A DNA stretch of 64,000 nucleotides from DASUGC01 sp035606665 (lineage in GTDB: Bacteria > Acidobacteriota > Vicinamibacteria > Vicinamibacterales > SCN-69-37): contig DATNEY010000026.1 in the NCBI GenBank assembly GCA_035606665.1, positions 186,001 through 250,000 of the forward strand. Reading direction: 5' to 3'. The stretch's first letter is position 1. The number at the start of each line of letters is the position of its first letter. Made by a program: the position numbers and the translations under genes. This document shows positions 40,737 to 48,998 of the stretch, one piece after another. The notes under the pieces are model-generated. The model made no database searches, was not told the origin of the DNA, and saw only the letters and a list, made by a program, of their open reading frames with translations.

Positions 40737-41444
40737 TCACCGCCGCGACTCCGGGCCGAGGTGGCGCAAGAGAATCGGGCGCACAATCGGACCGCCTTGT
40801 CGATTAACGACATAGGTCCCGACCTCGCCGGCCGTAACTTCCACGGTTTCCACAATCAGGTTCCTTGCCCCGCGGGCCAGGAACGCCGCCCGGGCCTCAT
40901 CGCCTTCAACGAGGTCGAGCGACGGCAACTCACTTCTCAGTCGAGCGAAGCAAAGGAGCAGACGCTCGTCCTGTGCCGGAGGCTGGAAGCGAATCAGAGG
41001 ACTCACGTAGTCCTGGGTCGCCTTGACGGGCGTGCCCGCCGTATCGCCGTCTACAGGCAGCAACAGGGACGCCCGTCCCGATGTGTTCAGCGCCCAGACA
41101 GAAAGGAATCCGTCGACATTGGTTCGGACATGAATGCGGATCCGATCGCCGGACGCGAAGGAATGCGTGTCCGCCACAGGCCCGCGGCCTGTCAAGTCAA
41201 TCCAGTAATGCACTCCAACGGATCGCGTACCCGTGGGAACCGGCGCCACTGGGCGAGGCGCTCCCGTGCTCGACGCCGGTGGGGTCGCCGGCACGCGGGG
41301 CGGCGACGGAGCAGCCTTCGCCGTCGATCCTGTTGCGGGGTTGTAGAACAGTGACCGCGCGCCGGTCGGCTCCTGGACACCCATGCCGGCTGCCAGCGCA
41401 ACCGCGGCGAATGTCGTCGAGAGCCGCGTCATGCCTGATCGCAT
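40737..41444 (-). CDS. Secreted DUF4384-domain protein
   Basis: 235 residues from ATG 41444 with GGAAGG seven bases upstream. A signal peptide (RLSTTFAAVALAAGMGV) and a Pro/Ala linker precede a DUF4384 domain: VGVHYWIDLTGRG, SGDRIRIHVRTNVDGFLSVW, ALNTSGRASLLLPVDG, PPAQDERLLLCFARLRSELP. DUF4384 is a small beta-sandwich that often accompanies or is fused to secreted caspases; here the caspase gene is 25 bases upstream in the same operon. Probably a partner or substrate-recognition unit of that caspase. Confidence 0.85.
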   Translation of the reverse strand: MRSGMTRLSTTFAAVALAAGMGVQEPTGARSLFYNPATGSTAKAAPSPPRVPATPPASSTGAPRPVAPVPTGTRSVGVHYWIDLTGRGPVADTHSFASGDRIRIHVRTNVDGFLSVWALNTSGRASLLLPVDGDTAGTPVKATQDYVSPLIRFQPPAQDERLLLCFARLRSELPSLDLVEGDEARAAFLARGARNLIVETVEVTAGEVGTYVVNRQGGPIVRPILLRHLGPESRR

Positions 41445-41469
41445 TGGTCGTGCCCTTCCATCTGGTCAG

Positions 41470-42765
41470 CTAGCCGCCAGGCTTCCTGGCGATCCGATCC
41501 TTCAGATACAGGTTCACCGAATCGCGGCTCCGTACGATCATCGGATGCTGCGACTCGCGCTTTTCGCTCATTACGGCATCCGTGACTCGGAGCCTCACAT
41601 GGCCGAAGACATCGTCGACGGACAACGGGCCTGGTTTCGTGAGCGCATCGAGCAAGAAATAGGTGAAGTAGCCGTGTTGAATCTTGTCGTCCTCCCAGGA
41701 CCGCTCGGCCTGACTGCTCGACGTTATGATGATGCGGCCCACGCCCTGGGGGACCCGGCCTCTGCCGATTTCTGATCCGGTATCAACCACCAGTGATCGC
41801 GACCCCGCCAGACCCTCTTCCAACCGGGCCATCGACACGCCAGTCTCGGTCGTCAGGGCGCGACTGCTGGCGGTCCATCCCGACGGCAACTCTTTGTAGG
41901 TGCCGCCGCTATAGCACGTGTCGAGGAACGCGATGACGCGTTCCGACTTGATTCGACTGCCGAGCGCTCTGAGCAGGTCGTCCATCGCGTAAGCAGTCGA
42001 GTACAGGCCGCTGACCTCGGTGTCGTACGTGACGATGTAATTCACACCGGCCGTGTCGAGATTCTCAGGAGACCCATGGCTGCTCATGTAGACCACCACG
42101 AGGTCCTCTGGTTCGGCATTCTTCGCGAGGTAGTCGATCTCCATCGTAATGTTCTTGCGCGTCGCCGCTTCGTCCAGGAGTGTCTTGACGGAGTCGAACT
42201 CGCAGCATTGCTTGAGTGCCGCGGAGACCGCCTCCGCATCACGTGCGGTGTACTTGAGCGCGTTGATTCTCGGGTCCTGAAAACGGCTGATTCCCACTAC
42301 CAGTGCCCACCTCTTGCGCACGACCGAGGAAACGTGGATGGCGGGCACTGCCGGTGGCGGTGAAGCTACGCCTGGGGAGCGGACGGCTCCTGCGGCCGAG
42401 GTGGATGTGCTGGCCAGGGGCACCGGCGCATACAGCGACTCGCCGTTGCGCATCGCGGCAGAGTTCCAGGTCTCGGCCTGTTTGCGCCAGTACTGCGCTT
42501 TGGAGTCCTTCAGTTCTGCGCCAACAAGGCTCAGGAAATACCATGCATCCCCAAGGCCTGCGCAGAAGTCTGTCGCGCGCTTCAGATTCTGCAGAGCATC
42601 TTCAAGACTTGCCCGCTCGGCGTTCGGCTTGAGACTCTCACGCGTGCTCCGGACGAGCTCTGCCGCGGTATCGCACCTGGTACCCTGCTCGGCAGAACCG
42701 GACGTGGACCCATACGGAAACGCGAGCGCGCAAACCCCGACGACCAACCATTTCAGAGAAGTCAT
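41470..42765 (-). CDS. Exported caspase-family (C14) cysteine protease
   Basis: 431 residues. A signal peptide (LKWLVVGVCALAFPYGS) and a short helical TPR-like part (residues 35-105) come before a complete p20-like caspase domain: WALVVGISRFQDPRINALKY, catalytic His230 in YMSSHGSPE, catalytic Cys284 in LDTCYSGGTY, and the closing strands RIIITSSSQAERSWED and GYFTYFLLDAL. The ATG overlaps the upstream stop (ATGA), so it is coupled to the CsgG-like gene. Bacterial caspases of this type cleave proteins in the periplasm or act in conflict systems; the substrate here may be a co-encoded protein. Confidence 0.92.
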   Translation of the reverse strand: MTSLKWLVVGVCALAFPYGSTSGSAEQGTRCDTAAELVRSTRESLKPNAERASLEDALQNLKRATDFCAGLGDAWYFLSLVGAELKDSKAQYWRKQAETWNSAAMRNGESLYAPVPLASTSTSAAGAVRSPGVASPPPAVPAIHVSSVVRKRWALVVGISRFQDPRINALKYTARDAEAVSAALKQCCEFDSVKTLLDEAATRKNITMEIDYLAKNAEPEDLVVVYMSSHGSPENLDTAGVNYIVTYDTEVSGLYSTAYAMDDLLRALGSRIKSERVIAFLDTCYSGGTYKELPSGWTASSRALTTETGVSMARLEEGLAGSRSLVVDTGSEIGRGRVPQGVGRIIITSSSQAERSWEDDKIQHGYFTYFLLDALTKPGPLSVDDVFGHVRLRVTDAVMSEKRESQHPMIVRSRDSVNLYLKDRIARKPGG

Positions 42766-44126
42766 TGCGCCGACCAGTTCCAGTTTCCTGGACCTCCACT
42801 TGGTGTAGACACAAGTGGAGCTTTCTTGGTCGCCTGTCTCGCACGTATGGCTGCCATGACCTTGGCTGAGACCTTCCCGGCCAGGAGCTGCTTGTAACCC
42901 TCAGGTGACAGGTCGAACGCGACGGTCTTGGCGTTCTTGATGGCATCGAGGAGGCTGGCTTCGTCCAGGCCGCCCGCGACGAGTTCAACCACATCCTTAT
43001 TGCCGAACGCTGCTGGCTTCGTCGTAGCCGGCGGAGTCGTCGTGAGTGCCCTGGCGCCAGACTTGCTGCTTGCGGAATCAGCCGCCTGTTTGGCGGCGGC
43101 CGCCGCCGCGATAATGGCCTGTTGACGTTCGAGTTGGGCGTAGGCCGCGATGCCCTCCTGGATTCTGATCTGGGGGGTCTGGAAGTACTTTTCGTCGACC
43201 TTCATTTCGATGGCTCTTCCGTAGAGGCTCGAGGCTTGCTCGAGCAATTTCTTCGACGTCGGGATGTCCTCAGAGCTGTAGGCCATGGCTTCCCTGGCGA
43301 CGCCGAGATTGAACAGCCGATACGCTTCCTTCTTTGGATCCTTCAGCGGTGGTATCTGTTCCAGTTGCTCCAGCATGCGATTCCACAGTCCCGCTTGACC
43401 GAGCTTGTTGATCTCGTCGATGGCGTCCGGTCGGGCGAGCATTACGGTTACCGGCTCGGTCGTGGGCGTCAGCCGACGCATCACCTGCTCGACGGCTGAA
43501 TCGATCAACAGTTGTTCCACGCGGCTTTGGTCGGGTGGCGTCGTGCCAGCCAGGAACTCGCGCGTGTAGGTGGGCGTGAACGACTGCGAATCAATGGAGG
43601 CCCCGCTGACGCGATCCTGGACCTGGACGGCGACCGCCAAATCACCCTGCACCGCGGTGAAGTGTTGCGTCTCGTTCACGGTCGAGTACACATCCTGAGT
43701 TTCGTATGCTTTCTTCTTGGCGTTCCACACCTGCTTCGTGCCCGTCTTCTTGCTGACCTGCACTTGACGCTGGCCCGCCGACTGCTTGGTGTCGAGCCTG
43801 CTGATCGTGCACATGATGAGCGTATCTGGTTGAGCCGTTTCAACCCGTAGCCGTGCGTCACCGGCCAGGAGGCGCGTCTCGACCGTGGATTTGAACCGCT
43901 GTGCGATGTTCTCGCGCCCATTTGTCTGGGAAACGACCTCGACTTTGATTGCGGTACCGGTAATCAGCACTGTCGGAGGGTGCTTTCGATTCAGCGTGAC
44001 CTCAGTTTTTTGCTGCGTAAGTCCCTTGCGGAATTGGGCTTCGGCCCGGGGCGGATTCCCCAACGCTACCGCGACAACGACACTGGCAACGCCTGCAGCA
44101 AGAACCGTGTGGACGCTTCTCATCAT
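42762..44126 (-). CDS. Secreted CsgG-like protein with helical repeats and C-terminal acidobacterial motif
   Basis: 454 residues; ATG 44126 and ATG 44123 are adjacent starts behind GAGGAGGA. A signal peptide (HTVLAAGVASVVVAVALG) is followed by a CsgG/DUF6340-like alpha-beta domain (TVLITGTAIKVEVVSQTNGR, SAVEQVMRRLTPTTEPVTV), two or three TPR-like helices (AYRLFNLGVAREAMAYSSED) and an Ala-rich linker. The C-terminal motif (NKDVVELVAGGLDEASLLDA, FDLSPEGYKQLLAGKVSAKV) is one I know from many Acidobacterial secreted proteins. It overlaps both neighbours (ATGA junctions), so it is translated with the zinc-ribbon TPR protein and the caspase. Molecular role unknown. Confidence 0.7.
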   Translation of the reverse strand: MMRSVHTVLAAGVASVVVAVALGNPPRAEAQFRKGLTQQKTEVTLNRKHPPTVLITGTAIKVEVVSQTNGRENIAQRFKSTVETRLLAGDARLRVETAQPDTLIMCTISRLDTKQSAGQRQVQVSKKTGTKQVWNAKKKAYETQDVYSTVNETQHFTAVQGDLAVAVQVQDRVSGASIDSQSFTPTYTREFLAGTTPPDQSRVEQLLIDSAVEQVMRRLTPTTEPVTVMLARPDAIDEINKLGQAGLWNRMLEQLEQIPPLKDPKKEAYRLFNLGVAREAMAYSSEDIPTSKKLLEQASSLYGRAIEMKVDEKYFQTPQIRIQEGIAAYAQLERQQAIIAAAAAAKQAADSASSKSGARALTTTPPATTKPAAFGNKDVVELVAGGLDEASLLDAIKNAKTVAFDLSPEGYKQLLAGKVSAKVMAAIRARQATKKAPLVSTPSGGPGNWNWSAQ

Positions 44127-45007
44127 TCCTCCTCGACCTTCGTCAAGTTCTCGAAACGTACCCGTCCGTGCAGCGGCTGCAACATGGCGTCCGATCGGGC
44201 GTGTTCGGCGAGTGCCGCCCTGGTCATGCCCGGAGCGTTGGCGACCGCCATCAAGGCGGTACCCAATGACTCGAGCGCCCCGTCCGCTCGCCCGCTCAAC
44301 GCCAGGGCGCAGGCGAGGTTGTAGTGCGCCAGCCAATTCGCCGGCGCAACCCTGATGGCGGCCCTGCACGATGCTTCCGCGCTGGCCACCTGGCCTGCCT
44401 GCAATTCCGCGCCGCAGAGGTTTGCAAGGACGGCTGCATTGGACGGCTCTCGCACGGCGAGTTCCGTGAACGCTCGGAGCGCCTCCGTCGTGCGTCCGTC
44501 AGCAGCCAGCGCGATTGCGGCCTCGAGTGTCACCAGCGGCGGAGCGCCCCCGTCGGAGTTCTGCACGGTATTCGCGTTCGCTTGCTCGACTCCCCGGCCG
44601 TCGGCGGAACTGCGGGTCACCCACATCGCAAGCACCACAACCGCGATGATCGAAACCACACCCATCAACAGGCCGCCAGCGATATTCACCCGCGAGTGCT
44701 TGACGCTACTGTCGACGTTGCTGGTAATCGTCGTGGCCCGTGACGAGTGATCGTCGTTCGTGACGGTCGTGACCGAGCGACTGTCCCGGACCGAATGGTC
44801 GTCTCGAGTGGAATGGTCGTCGCGGGTCGAACTCGACTGCGCCGAACTGTGGATGTTCGTCTCGCTGTAGTCGGCGCCCGTGTCGCCCTTCGACTGTGAG
44901 ATCGTCGCTGGCGTAGCCGGCGGCCGTACCACGCGCAGCGCGCCGCCACAGGCGAGACAGAACTTCCCCGAAGCCTCCTGTCGCCCGCACTGAGCGCATT
45001 CCAACAT
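44123..45007 (-). CDS. Zinc-ribbon / TRDDHS-repeat / TM protein with TPR tail
   Basis: 294 residues, first gene of a leftward operon; GAGGAG lies six bases before ATG 45007. The N-terminal zinc ribbon (CAQCGRQEASGKFCLACG) precedes an unusual polar repeat of Ser/Thr/Arg/Asp/His (STRDDHSTRDDHS, VRDSRSVTTVTNDDHSSRAT), then one membrane helix (LLMGVVSIIAVVVLAMWV) and a TPR domain (LAALADGRTTEALRAFTELA-like repeats). By topology the ribbon is cytosolic and the TPRs periplasmic. The first 130 residues are nearly the same as in the protein at 57595-58635, which has a different exported part. Exchange of the exported domain behind a constant anchor suggests an adaptor. Confidence 0.8.
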   Translation of the reverse strand: MLECAQCGRQEASGKFCLACGGALRVVRPPATPATISQSKGDTGADYSETNIHSSAQSSSTRDDHSTRDDHSVRDSRSVTTVTNDDHSSRATTITSNVDSSVKHSRVNIAGGLLMGVVSIIAVVVLAMWVTRSSADGRGVEQANANTVQNSDGGAPPLVTLEAAIALAADGRTTEALRAFTELAVREPSNAAVLANLCGAELQAGQVASAEASCRAAIRVAPANWLAHYNLACALALSGRADGALESLGTALMAVANAPGMTRAALAEHARSDAMLQPLHGRVRFENLTKVEEE

Positions 45008-45089
45008 CGACTACTCCTCGGCTCAGCCAGCCGATCTCGACGGGTTCAGCGCAGACCGTGCATTGCACTGAATAAGTACCCCCAAGATG

Positions 45090-45126
45090 ACTTTAATGGA
45101 CTCTAATTATCCGAGGAGTATACTCC
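45090..45126 (-). promoter_or_regulatory. Operator/promoter region of the leftward caspase operon
   Basis: ggagtatactcc at 45115-45126 is a perfect 12-bp palindrome. Next to it, on the minus strand, ggataattagagtccattaa (45112 leftward) resembles the gggtaatagagtccaatag stretch of the 50608 promoter. It lies about 85 bases before ATG 45007. Boxes are not certain. Confidence 0.5.
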
Positions 45127-45207
45127 CGCCGCCCGGCCGGGTTCAACTGGTGACTTGGCACGGCGCCTGGGCGGCCCGTGGCAGGGCAAGCTGGCAGGTC
45201 ATAGGAA

Positions 45208-45252
45208 GGTATTACCCTGAAGTTCTGGAACCGTCTATATAATTGATGGCAA
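45208..45252 (+). promoter_or_regulatory. Promoter of the 45253 gene, apparently giving a leaderless or very short 5' end
   Basis: TATAAT at 45238-45243 ends nine bases before the GTG start at 45253, so transcription would begin at or next to the start codon. Upstream lies ggtattaccctg (from 45209), an inverted gggtaat-type motif. The -35 box is not clear. Confidence 0.5.
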
Positions 45253-46095
45253 GTGTTCGGCTTCCTGCTCGGCATCCTTGCTCGGCCCGTCGGTAAAATG
45301 CTGCTGGGTGCCGTTGTTGTCCTCCAAGGTTATTTGCTGTTCCGCCCGCAAGATCCGCTGGGCTTCGCGGGCCATTCTGTGGTGACTCAGACCGCCGCCG
45401 CCGTGGCAGCGGATCTGCCTGATAGGAAGGGACTGACGACCCTTGCGGTGCTCCCGTTCGTCAATGACTTCAATGCGGTCGTCGCCGGCCAGGTGAAGGA
45501 TGCGATCCTCGAACGAGGCCGCTATGAGGTGTTGGACGAGTCTTTCTTCAGGCGGTTGCTGAACGAAGCCAGGGGCGGCGCTGCGCCGATCGCGGACCTG
45601 AAAGAGGCCGTGGCTGCCGCCCGCCGAATTGGCGTTGACGCGGTCGTGTTCGGGGAGGTGTCGCGGTTGACACGCGAGCCCGGGCAAGCAGATCTCGCGT
45701 TGAATCTGCGAATGGCCGAACGTGAGTCGGGCCAAGCCGTCTTTGCCCGCCAATATGAGGACCGTGCCGGTGGCAACTCGACGTCGGTCGCCTATTGGCG
45801 CGCAAGACTGGCAGACAGTTCCACGCCGCAGCGTATTCTGGCGTGGACCTGCATCGTGCTGCTCGCGCCGCTCGTCGGCGCTGGCCTCATCCGACGGGTG
45901 ACGGCTGAGGAATCGAATCTCCGAAATGGCGTGCTGCTAGTTGCGATGACAGGCATTGACGTGCTTCTGGCCTGGGGACTCACGGGATTCTGGATCGCGT
46001 CCTGGGGGACCGCTGCCGCGATCGCCTTGGCAGCGGCCGCCAGCCTGGCGTACAACTACAAGGTAGCGTCGATAATTGACGATTTGGCCCAGTGA
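45253..46095 (+). CDS. Membrane protein with FlgO/CsgG-like N-terminal domain
   Basis: 280 residues from GTG 45253. An N-terminal hydrophobic segment (ARPVGKMLLGAVVVLQGYLL) precedes a FlgO/TolB-N-like domain (LTTLAVLPFVNDFNAVVAGQ, ILERGRYEVLDESFFRRLLN, IGVDAVVFGEVSRL), then three C-terminal membrane helices (ILAWTCIVLLAPLVGAGLI, GVLLVAMTGIDVLLAWGLTG, TAAAIALAAAASLAYNYK). The domain is shared with the secreted proteins at 29942, 47316 and 58632, but here it is tethered on both sides to the membrane. It precedes the HTH and ESCRT-III-like genes on the same strand and is divergent from the caspase operon. Confidence 0.7.
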   Translation: MFGFLLGILARPVGKMLLGAVVVLQGYLLFRPQDPLGFAGHSVVTQTAAAVAADLPDRKGLTTLAVLPFVNDFNAVVAGQVKDAILERGRYEVLDESFFRRLLNEARGGAAPIADLKEAVAAARRIGVDAVVFGEVSRLTREPGQADLALNLRMAERESGQAVFARQYEDRAGGNSTSVAYWRARLADSSTPQRILAWTCIVLLAPLVGAGLIRRVTAEESNLRNGVLLVAMTGIDVLLAWGLTGFWIASWGTAAAIALAAAASLAYNYKVASIIDDLAQ

Positions 46096-46141
46096 GCAGG
46101 AAGTATCAACGCCGTGGTAGGTGGAGAGTCCATCTTAGTTC

Positions 46142-46169
46142 TTGACAGGGTAAAAGATTACTTTAGAAT
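46142..46169 (+). promoter_or_regulatory. Promoter, TTGACA-GGGTAA type (copy 1)
   Basis: TTGACA at 46142-46147, a 16-base spacer beginning gggtaa, and TAGAAT at 46164-46169. It has the same -35, spacer length, spacer start and -10 as the promoter at 50608-50635. It drives the HTH gene and the CHMP2-like gene. Confidence 0.75.
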
Positions 46170-46197
46170 GGAGTCGAGTGCTCCGTTCGTGGTGAAA

Positions 46198-46413
46198 ATG
46201 CGAATGACGAAGACACCAACGAATCTCATGACGGTGGAGGAGGCTGCGGCCTACCTCAAAGTCGATCCCAAGACGGTCTACCGGTTGATCAACGACAAGG
46301 AAATCAAGGCATTCCTCGTGGGGCGGGTGTACCGATTCGAGATGAAGGACATCGAGGACTTCGTCCAGAAATCCAAACTGAAGGTCCAGCGCGCGGCGAA
46401 GCGGAGCTACTGA
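46198..46413 (+). CDS. Excisionase-family (HTH_17) DNA-binding protein
   Basis: 71 residues from ATG 46198 (46204 is equally possible). LMTVEEAAAYLKVDPKTVYR, LINDKEIKAFLVGRVYRFEM and KDIEDFVQKSK are the MerR-like HTH of the excisionase/BldC group. A longer frame to 46114 would start upstream of the promoter and is rejected. There is no recombinase nearby, so a regulatory role is more likely than excision. As the only dedicated DNA-binding protein in the cluster, it is the candidate that reads the shared promoter motif. It is 18 bases upstream of the ESCRT-III-like gene. Confidence 0.82.
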   Translation: MRMTKTPTNLMTVEEAAAYLKVDPKTVYRLINDKEIKAFLVGRVYRFEMKDIEDFVQKSKLKVQRAAKRSY

Positions 46414-46431
46414 GCTTCTGGCAACTGGTCC

Positions 46432-47034
46432 ATGGGCCTTTTCAAGTCTAAAGAGGAGCGACGGCTCGAGCGGACGATGAAAGTCCGCCAGGCTGTCGCG
46501 CAGCTCAGGCGCCAGATCAAGGACAGCGAAAAGCACGAAACGGCCTATGTCCAGAAGGCCAAGCGGTCCCGCAAGCTCGGCTGGAACAACCAGTACGAGT
46601 TCCTCAAGAAGGCGATCAAGAAGACCGCCACCGTAAAGGTCCAGCTCGAACGACAGCTTCTTGCGCTCGAGTCGGCTTCCCAAATCAAGGAACAGACCGA
46701 AAGCCACGCGCAGTTCGCGTCGGCAATGTCCGCGCTCTCGAAGAGTATCTCCGAGGCTTTTGGCATCACCGATCTCGCCAAGACTCAGGTGAACTTCGAG
46801 AAGGCCATGGCGCAAGCCTCGAACCTCGAAGAGCGCATGGACACGTTCCTGGACATGACGTCGGAAACGATGTTCGGCTACGAGGGCAGCCCGGAAGGCG
46901 AACTGGTGAGCGACGCCGACATCGACAGAATGCTGGTCGACGAGGTCACACGCGAAGAGAGGACCGACACGGGTCTCGACCTCGACGCGGACATCGCATC
47001 CGTCGAACGGGAACTGGATCGGGCAAAGAAGTAG
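46432..47034 (+). CDS. ESCRT-III (Snf7/CHMP2-Vps2)-like protein
   Basis: 200 residues. The order of features is that of CHMP2/Vps2: a short N-terminal amphipathic start (MGLFKSKEERRLE, compare eukaryotic MDxLFGRRKTPEE), a strongly basic helical hairpin (VRQAVAQLRRQIKDSEKHET, KKAIKKTATVKVQLERQLLA), then QFASAMSALSKSISEAFGIT, LAKTQVNFEKAMAQASNLEE and MDTFLDMTSETMFG. The latter align by eye with the CHMP2 pattern 'AM..AMKGVTKAM...N...IQKIM.EFEKQSE.MDMK.EMM.D.ID...G'. An acidic tail follows and a last helix (IASVERELDRAKK) resembles a MIM1 motif. ESCRT-III polymers bend and cut membranes and are recycled by Vps4. Recognition is by pattern, not by search. Confidence 0.75.
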   Translation: MGLFKSKEERRLERTMKVRQAVAQLRRQIKDSEKHETAYVQKAKRSRKLGWNNQYEFLKKAIKKTATVKVQLERQLLALESASQIKEQTESHAQFASAMSALSKSISEAFGITDLAKTQVNFEKAMAQASNLEERMDTFLDMTSETMFGYEGSPEGELVSDADIDRMLVDEVTREERTDTGLDLDADIASVERELDRAKK

Positions 47035-47315
47035 TGACCCGATCCGGGATCTAGGAACTGACACGAGCCCACACACCTCCTTCGTCATCGTCTCGACCGC
47101 CGTTCGACTAATGCCGAGGTCCGCGGCGTCGATTCGTGGCTGGATTTGGGTTTCCACCGCGCGGGCACGTGCTTACCGCCTCAAGAGGCTCAACGAGCAG
47201 CTGCCCGGCGGCAGCGCCAATCTATGGCATCCGCTACGGAAGTGATCAGACCATTCCAGAGTCTGTGCTTATAGGCCCGGTTCTTGTCGCAACGGCCACA
47301 GCCGCGAGCCGCCAG
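47035..47315. other. Gap of 281 bases with no supported gene
   Basis: Contains the convergent 3' sides of the ESCRT-III-like gene and the FlgO-like gene. A minus-strand stretch at about 47060-47160 (RTAVETMTKEVCGLVSVPRS) looks faintly protein-like, perhaps a gene remnant, but I cannot assign it. Confidence 0.35.
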
Positions 47316-48617
47316 TCATTTCACCAGATTCCGCCGCGGCGGAACGGGTTCGGCGATCCTCGGCAACGTGAGGCCATCAAAGATCAAGTTGTGAAGTGAA
47401 TAGGATCTTCTTGTGCCCGTCGTGACAACGCCGACCACGAATTCGGCACTGAGTTGAAACGACTTCGGAGCGGCACCGGAATTCGTTTCGCTCGCATCCT
47501 GAACGAAGCTCATGGTAACTGCAATGTTCTGCCCAGCGGGGATGGGCGTTGTGGACCCGTACACGAACTGGTAGGGACCGCAAGTCGCGCCTTCCCGGAT
47601 GTCCGTCGCAGTTTGTGAACCAGTGCCTTCCCACCTTTGAAGAACCAGCACGATCTCGGCAGGATTGTACTCGGCGCGACCCGGCGCACAGCTGTCCGCA
47701 CTTCGTCCCACTCCGACAACACTCACGCCAGTAACCGCAGAAGGTGATAGGCGCCAGACCGTGCCTCGCTCGTCGATGAGGCTGGTCCGCAGGGACGCAC
47801 CCATCTCCGTACCTTGTCGCTCTGGTGCAGCATCAGCATTCATCGCCACAACCATGGGCCTCTGAAGATCGCGGTTCAAGAGCTCGATCGAAAGCCTGAA
47901 CCCGCTTCTGCTTCGACCGTCCTGTCCCTGGAGGCGCATCGGGACGGCCGATTTGAGAACCACACGAAGAGCCCCGACGTCCTTCGAAGCAATGGCATTG
48001 CCTTCGCGATAACTCGGAGTCCCACCGCCACCGCTTGCGGAGTCACCCGCGGGTGCCGTTGCCGTCGTCGAACCGGCGAACAGCCCTCGATTGAGCAGTT
48101 GCTGGATGTCGCTGGTCGTCGGGAAGGTGATCCTGCCGGCGGTGACGATCCGCGATGACTCCGTAGCAATGGCTTTGACTGTAAGAGTGATCTTCGCATC
48201 AAGGGAAGTTACTGTCCCCATCAGGAAGACATCAACCCCCGCGAACTCGCCCAGTTTCTTGGCGTTCGCTGGATTGACCAGGCCTTGCACCGTCAGCTTG
48301 TTTTCCGCCAGGATGCGATTGGTGTTGGCGCGGTCCAGCATCGAGATGCCGCCGGCGAGCACCATCTCGACGGTCAGGAGCTCCGACAGGTGGCGCCCCA
48401 GTTCGGTCGGCTGTCCCTGGATGTCCGTGAAATCGACCGCGGCTACGTTCTTGATGCCTTGGCTCGCCAGCGCCTTGCCCAGGTTGGCCGCGAGCGTGGA
48501 CAGTTCCTTGTCCAGCGATTGTGCCTGTACCTCCGTCGATTGTGCCCGTACCTCCGTGTTGATCGCGAGGCTGAGCGCAAGGACAACCATCAGTTTCACT
48601 GCCGCCAGGATCTTCAA
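47316..48617 (-). CDS. Secreted FlgO/CsgG-like protein
   Basis: 433 residues from TTG 48617, chosen because GGAGG lies six bases upstream and the result (KILAAVKLMVVLALSLAINT) is a clean signal peptide; the first GTG at 48647 lacks both. The FlgO-like domain shows NVAAVDFTDIQGQPTELGRH, LLTVEMVLAGGISMLDRANT, NRILAENKLTVQGLV and FAGVDVFLMGTVTSLDAKIT. The C-terminal half is a beta-sandwich-like region (residues 215-420). A short direct repeat (STEV.AQS twice) follows the signal peptide. It is paralogous to 29942-31159 through both halves but lacks its zinc ribbon. Divergent from the caspase remnant and kinase. Confidence 0.75.
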   Translation of the reverse strand: MKILAAVKLMVVLALSLAINTEVRAQSTEVQAQSLDKELSTLAANLGKALASQGIKNVAAVDFTDIQGQPTELGRHLSELLTVEMVLAGGISMLDRANTNRILAENKLTVQGLVNPANAKKLGEFAGVDVFLMGTVTSLDAKITLTVKAIATESSRIVTAGRITFPTTSDIQQLLNRGLFAGSTTATAPAGDSASGGGGTPSYREGNAIASKDVGALRVVLKSAVPMRLQGQDGRSRSGFRLSIELLNRDLQRPMVVAMNADAAPERQGTEMGASLRTSLIDERGTVWRLSPSAVTGVSVVGVGRSADSCAPGRAEYNPAEIVLVLQRWEGTGSQTATDIREGATCGPYQFVYGSTTPIPAGQNIAVTMSFVQDASETNSGAAPKSFQLSAEFVVGVVTTGTRRSYSLHNLIFDGLTLPRIAEPVPPRRNLVK

Positions 48618-48674
48618 AGTGAACCTCCAACCTGCGCGATGACGCACGCAATCTACTTCTTCCTATTGGCCTTT

Positions 48675-48705
48675 AGTATACTTTGATACCATTTAATTCC
48701 GTCAA
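48675..48705 (-). promoter_or_regulatory. Possible promoter of the FlgO-like gene
   Basis: On the minus strand TTGACG (48705-48700) is followed after 19 bases by TATACT (48680-48675), about 60 bases before the chosen start. This short AT-rich stretch stands out in the GC-rich surroundings. Confidence 0.45.
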
Positions 48706-48785
48706 GTGTGCCGCATCTGCCTAGGGCGGGCCACTCGGTCGGGCTATTATGCGCGCGTCAGGCGGAGCCCTGAGGGAGGTTAGGC

Positions 48786-48998
48786 ATGTCGAAGCGACTG
48801 CCGTTCATGAGACTCGCAATGGCCTTGACCGTCGTTGGCGTGGCTGGGCGTTCGCCTCGCCAGAGGACCACCGCCTTCCGGATCCGCCGGGCCGCCCTTT
48901 CGCGCTCTTTCTACTTTGCCGGCCACGGCGTGCAAGTCAGTGGCGAGAACTTCCTGATCGCCTTGGACTTCTGCGGCCTCTCGGCGGCGGAAAGCTAG
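48786..48998 (+). pseudogene. Remnant of a secreted caspase
   Basis: A 70-codon frame combines a signal-peptide-like start (FMRLAMALTVVGVAG) with SFYFAGHGVQVSGENFLIAL, which is the His-containing strand-loop of a p20 caspase (compare 'YYSGHGVQV.G.NYL.P.D'). The domain before and after it, including the Cys motif, is missing, and the frame ends just before the zinc-ribbon kinase. So an internal deletion of a second caspase gene is likely. Whether the 70-residue peptide is made is unknown. Confidence 0.6.

Noticed and set aside
46198..46413. Excisionase of a mobile element
   Set aside because: No integrase or transposase accompanies it in the cluster; the position in a shared-promoter operon favours a regulator.
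46135..47157. 340-codon minus-strand open frame opposite the HTH and ESCRT-III-like genes
   Set aside because: Shadow of two supported plus-strand genes; only its first 30 residues lie outside them and match nothing I know.
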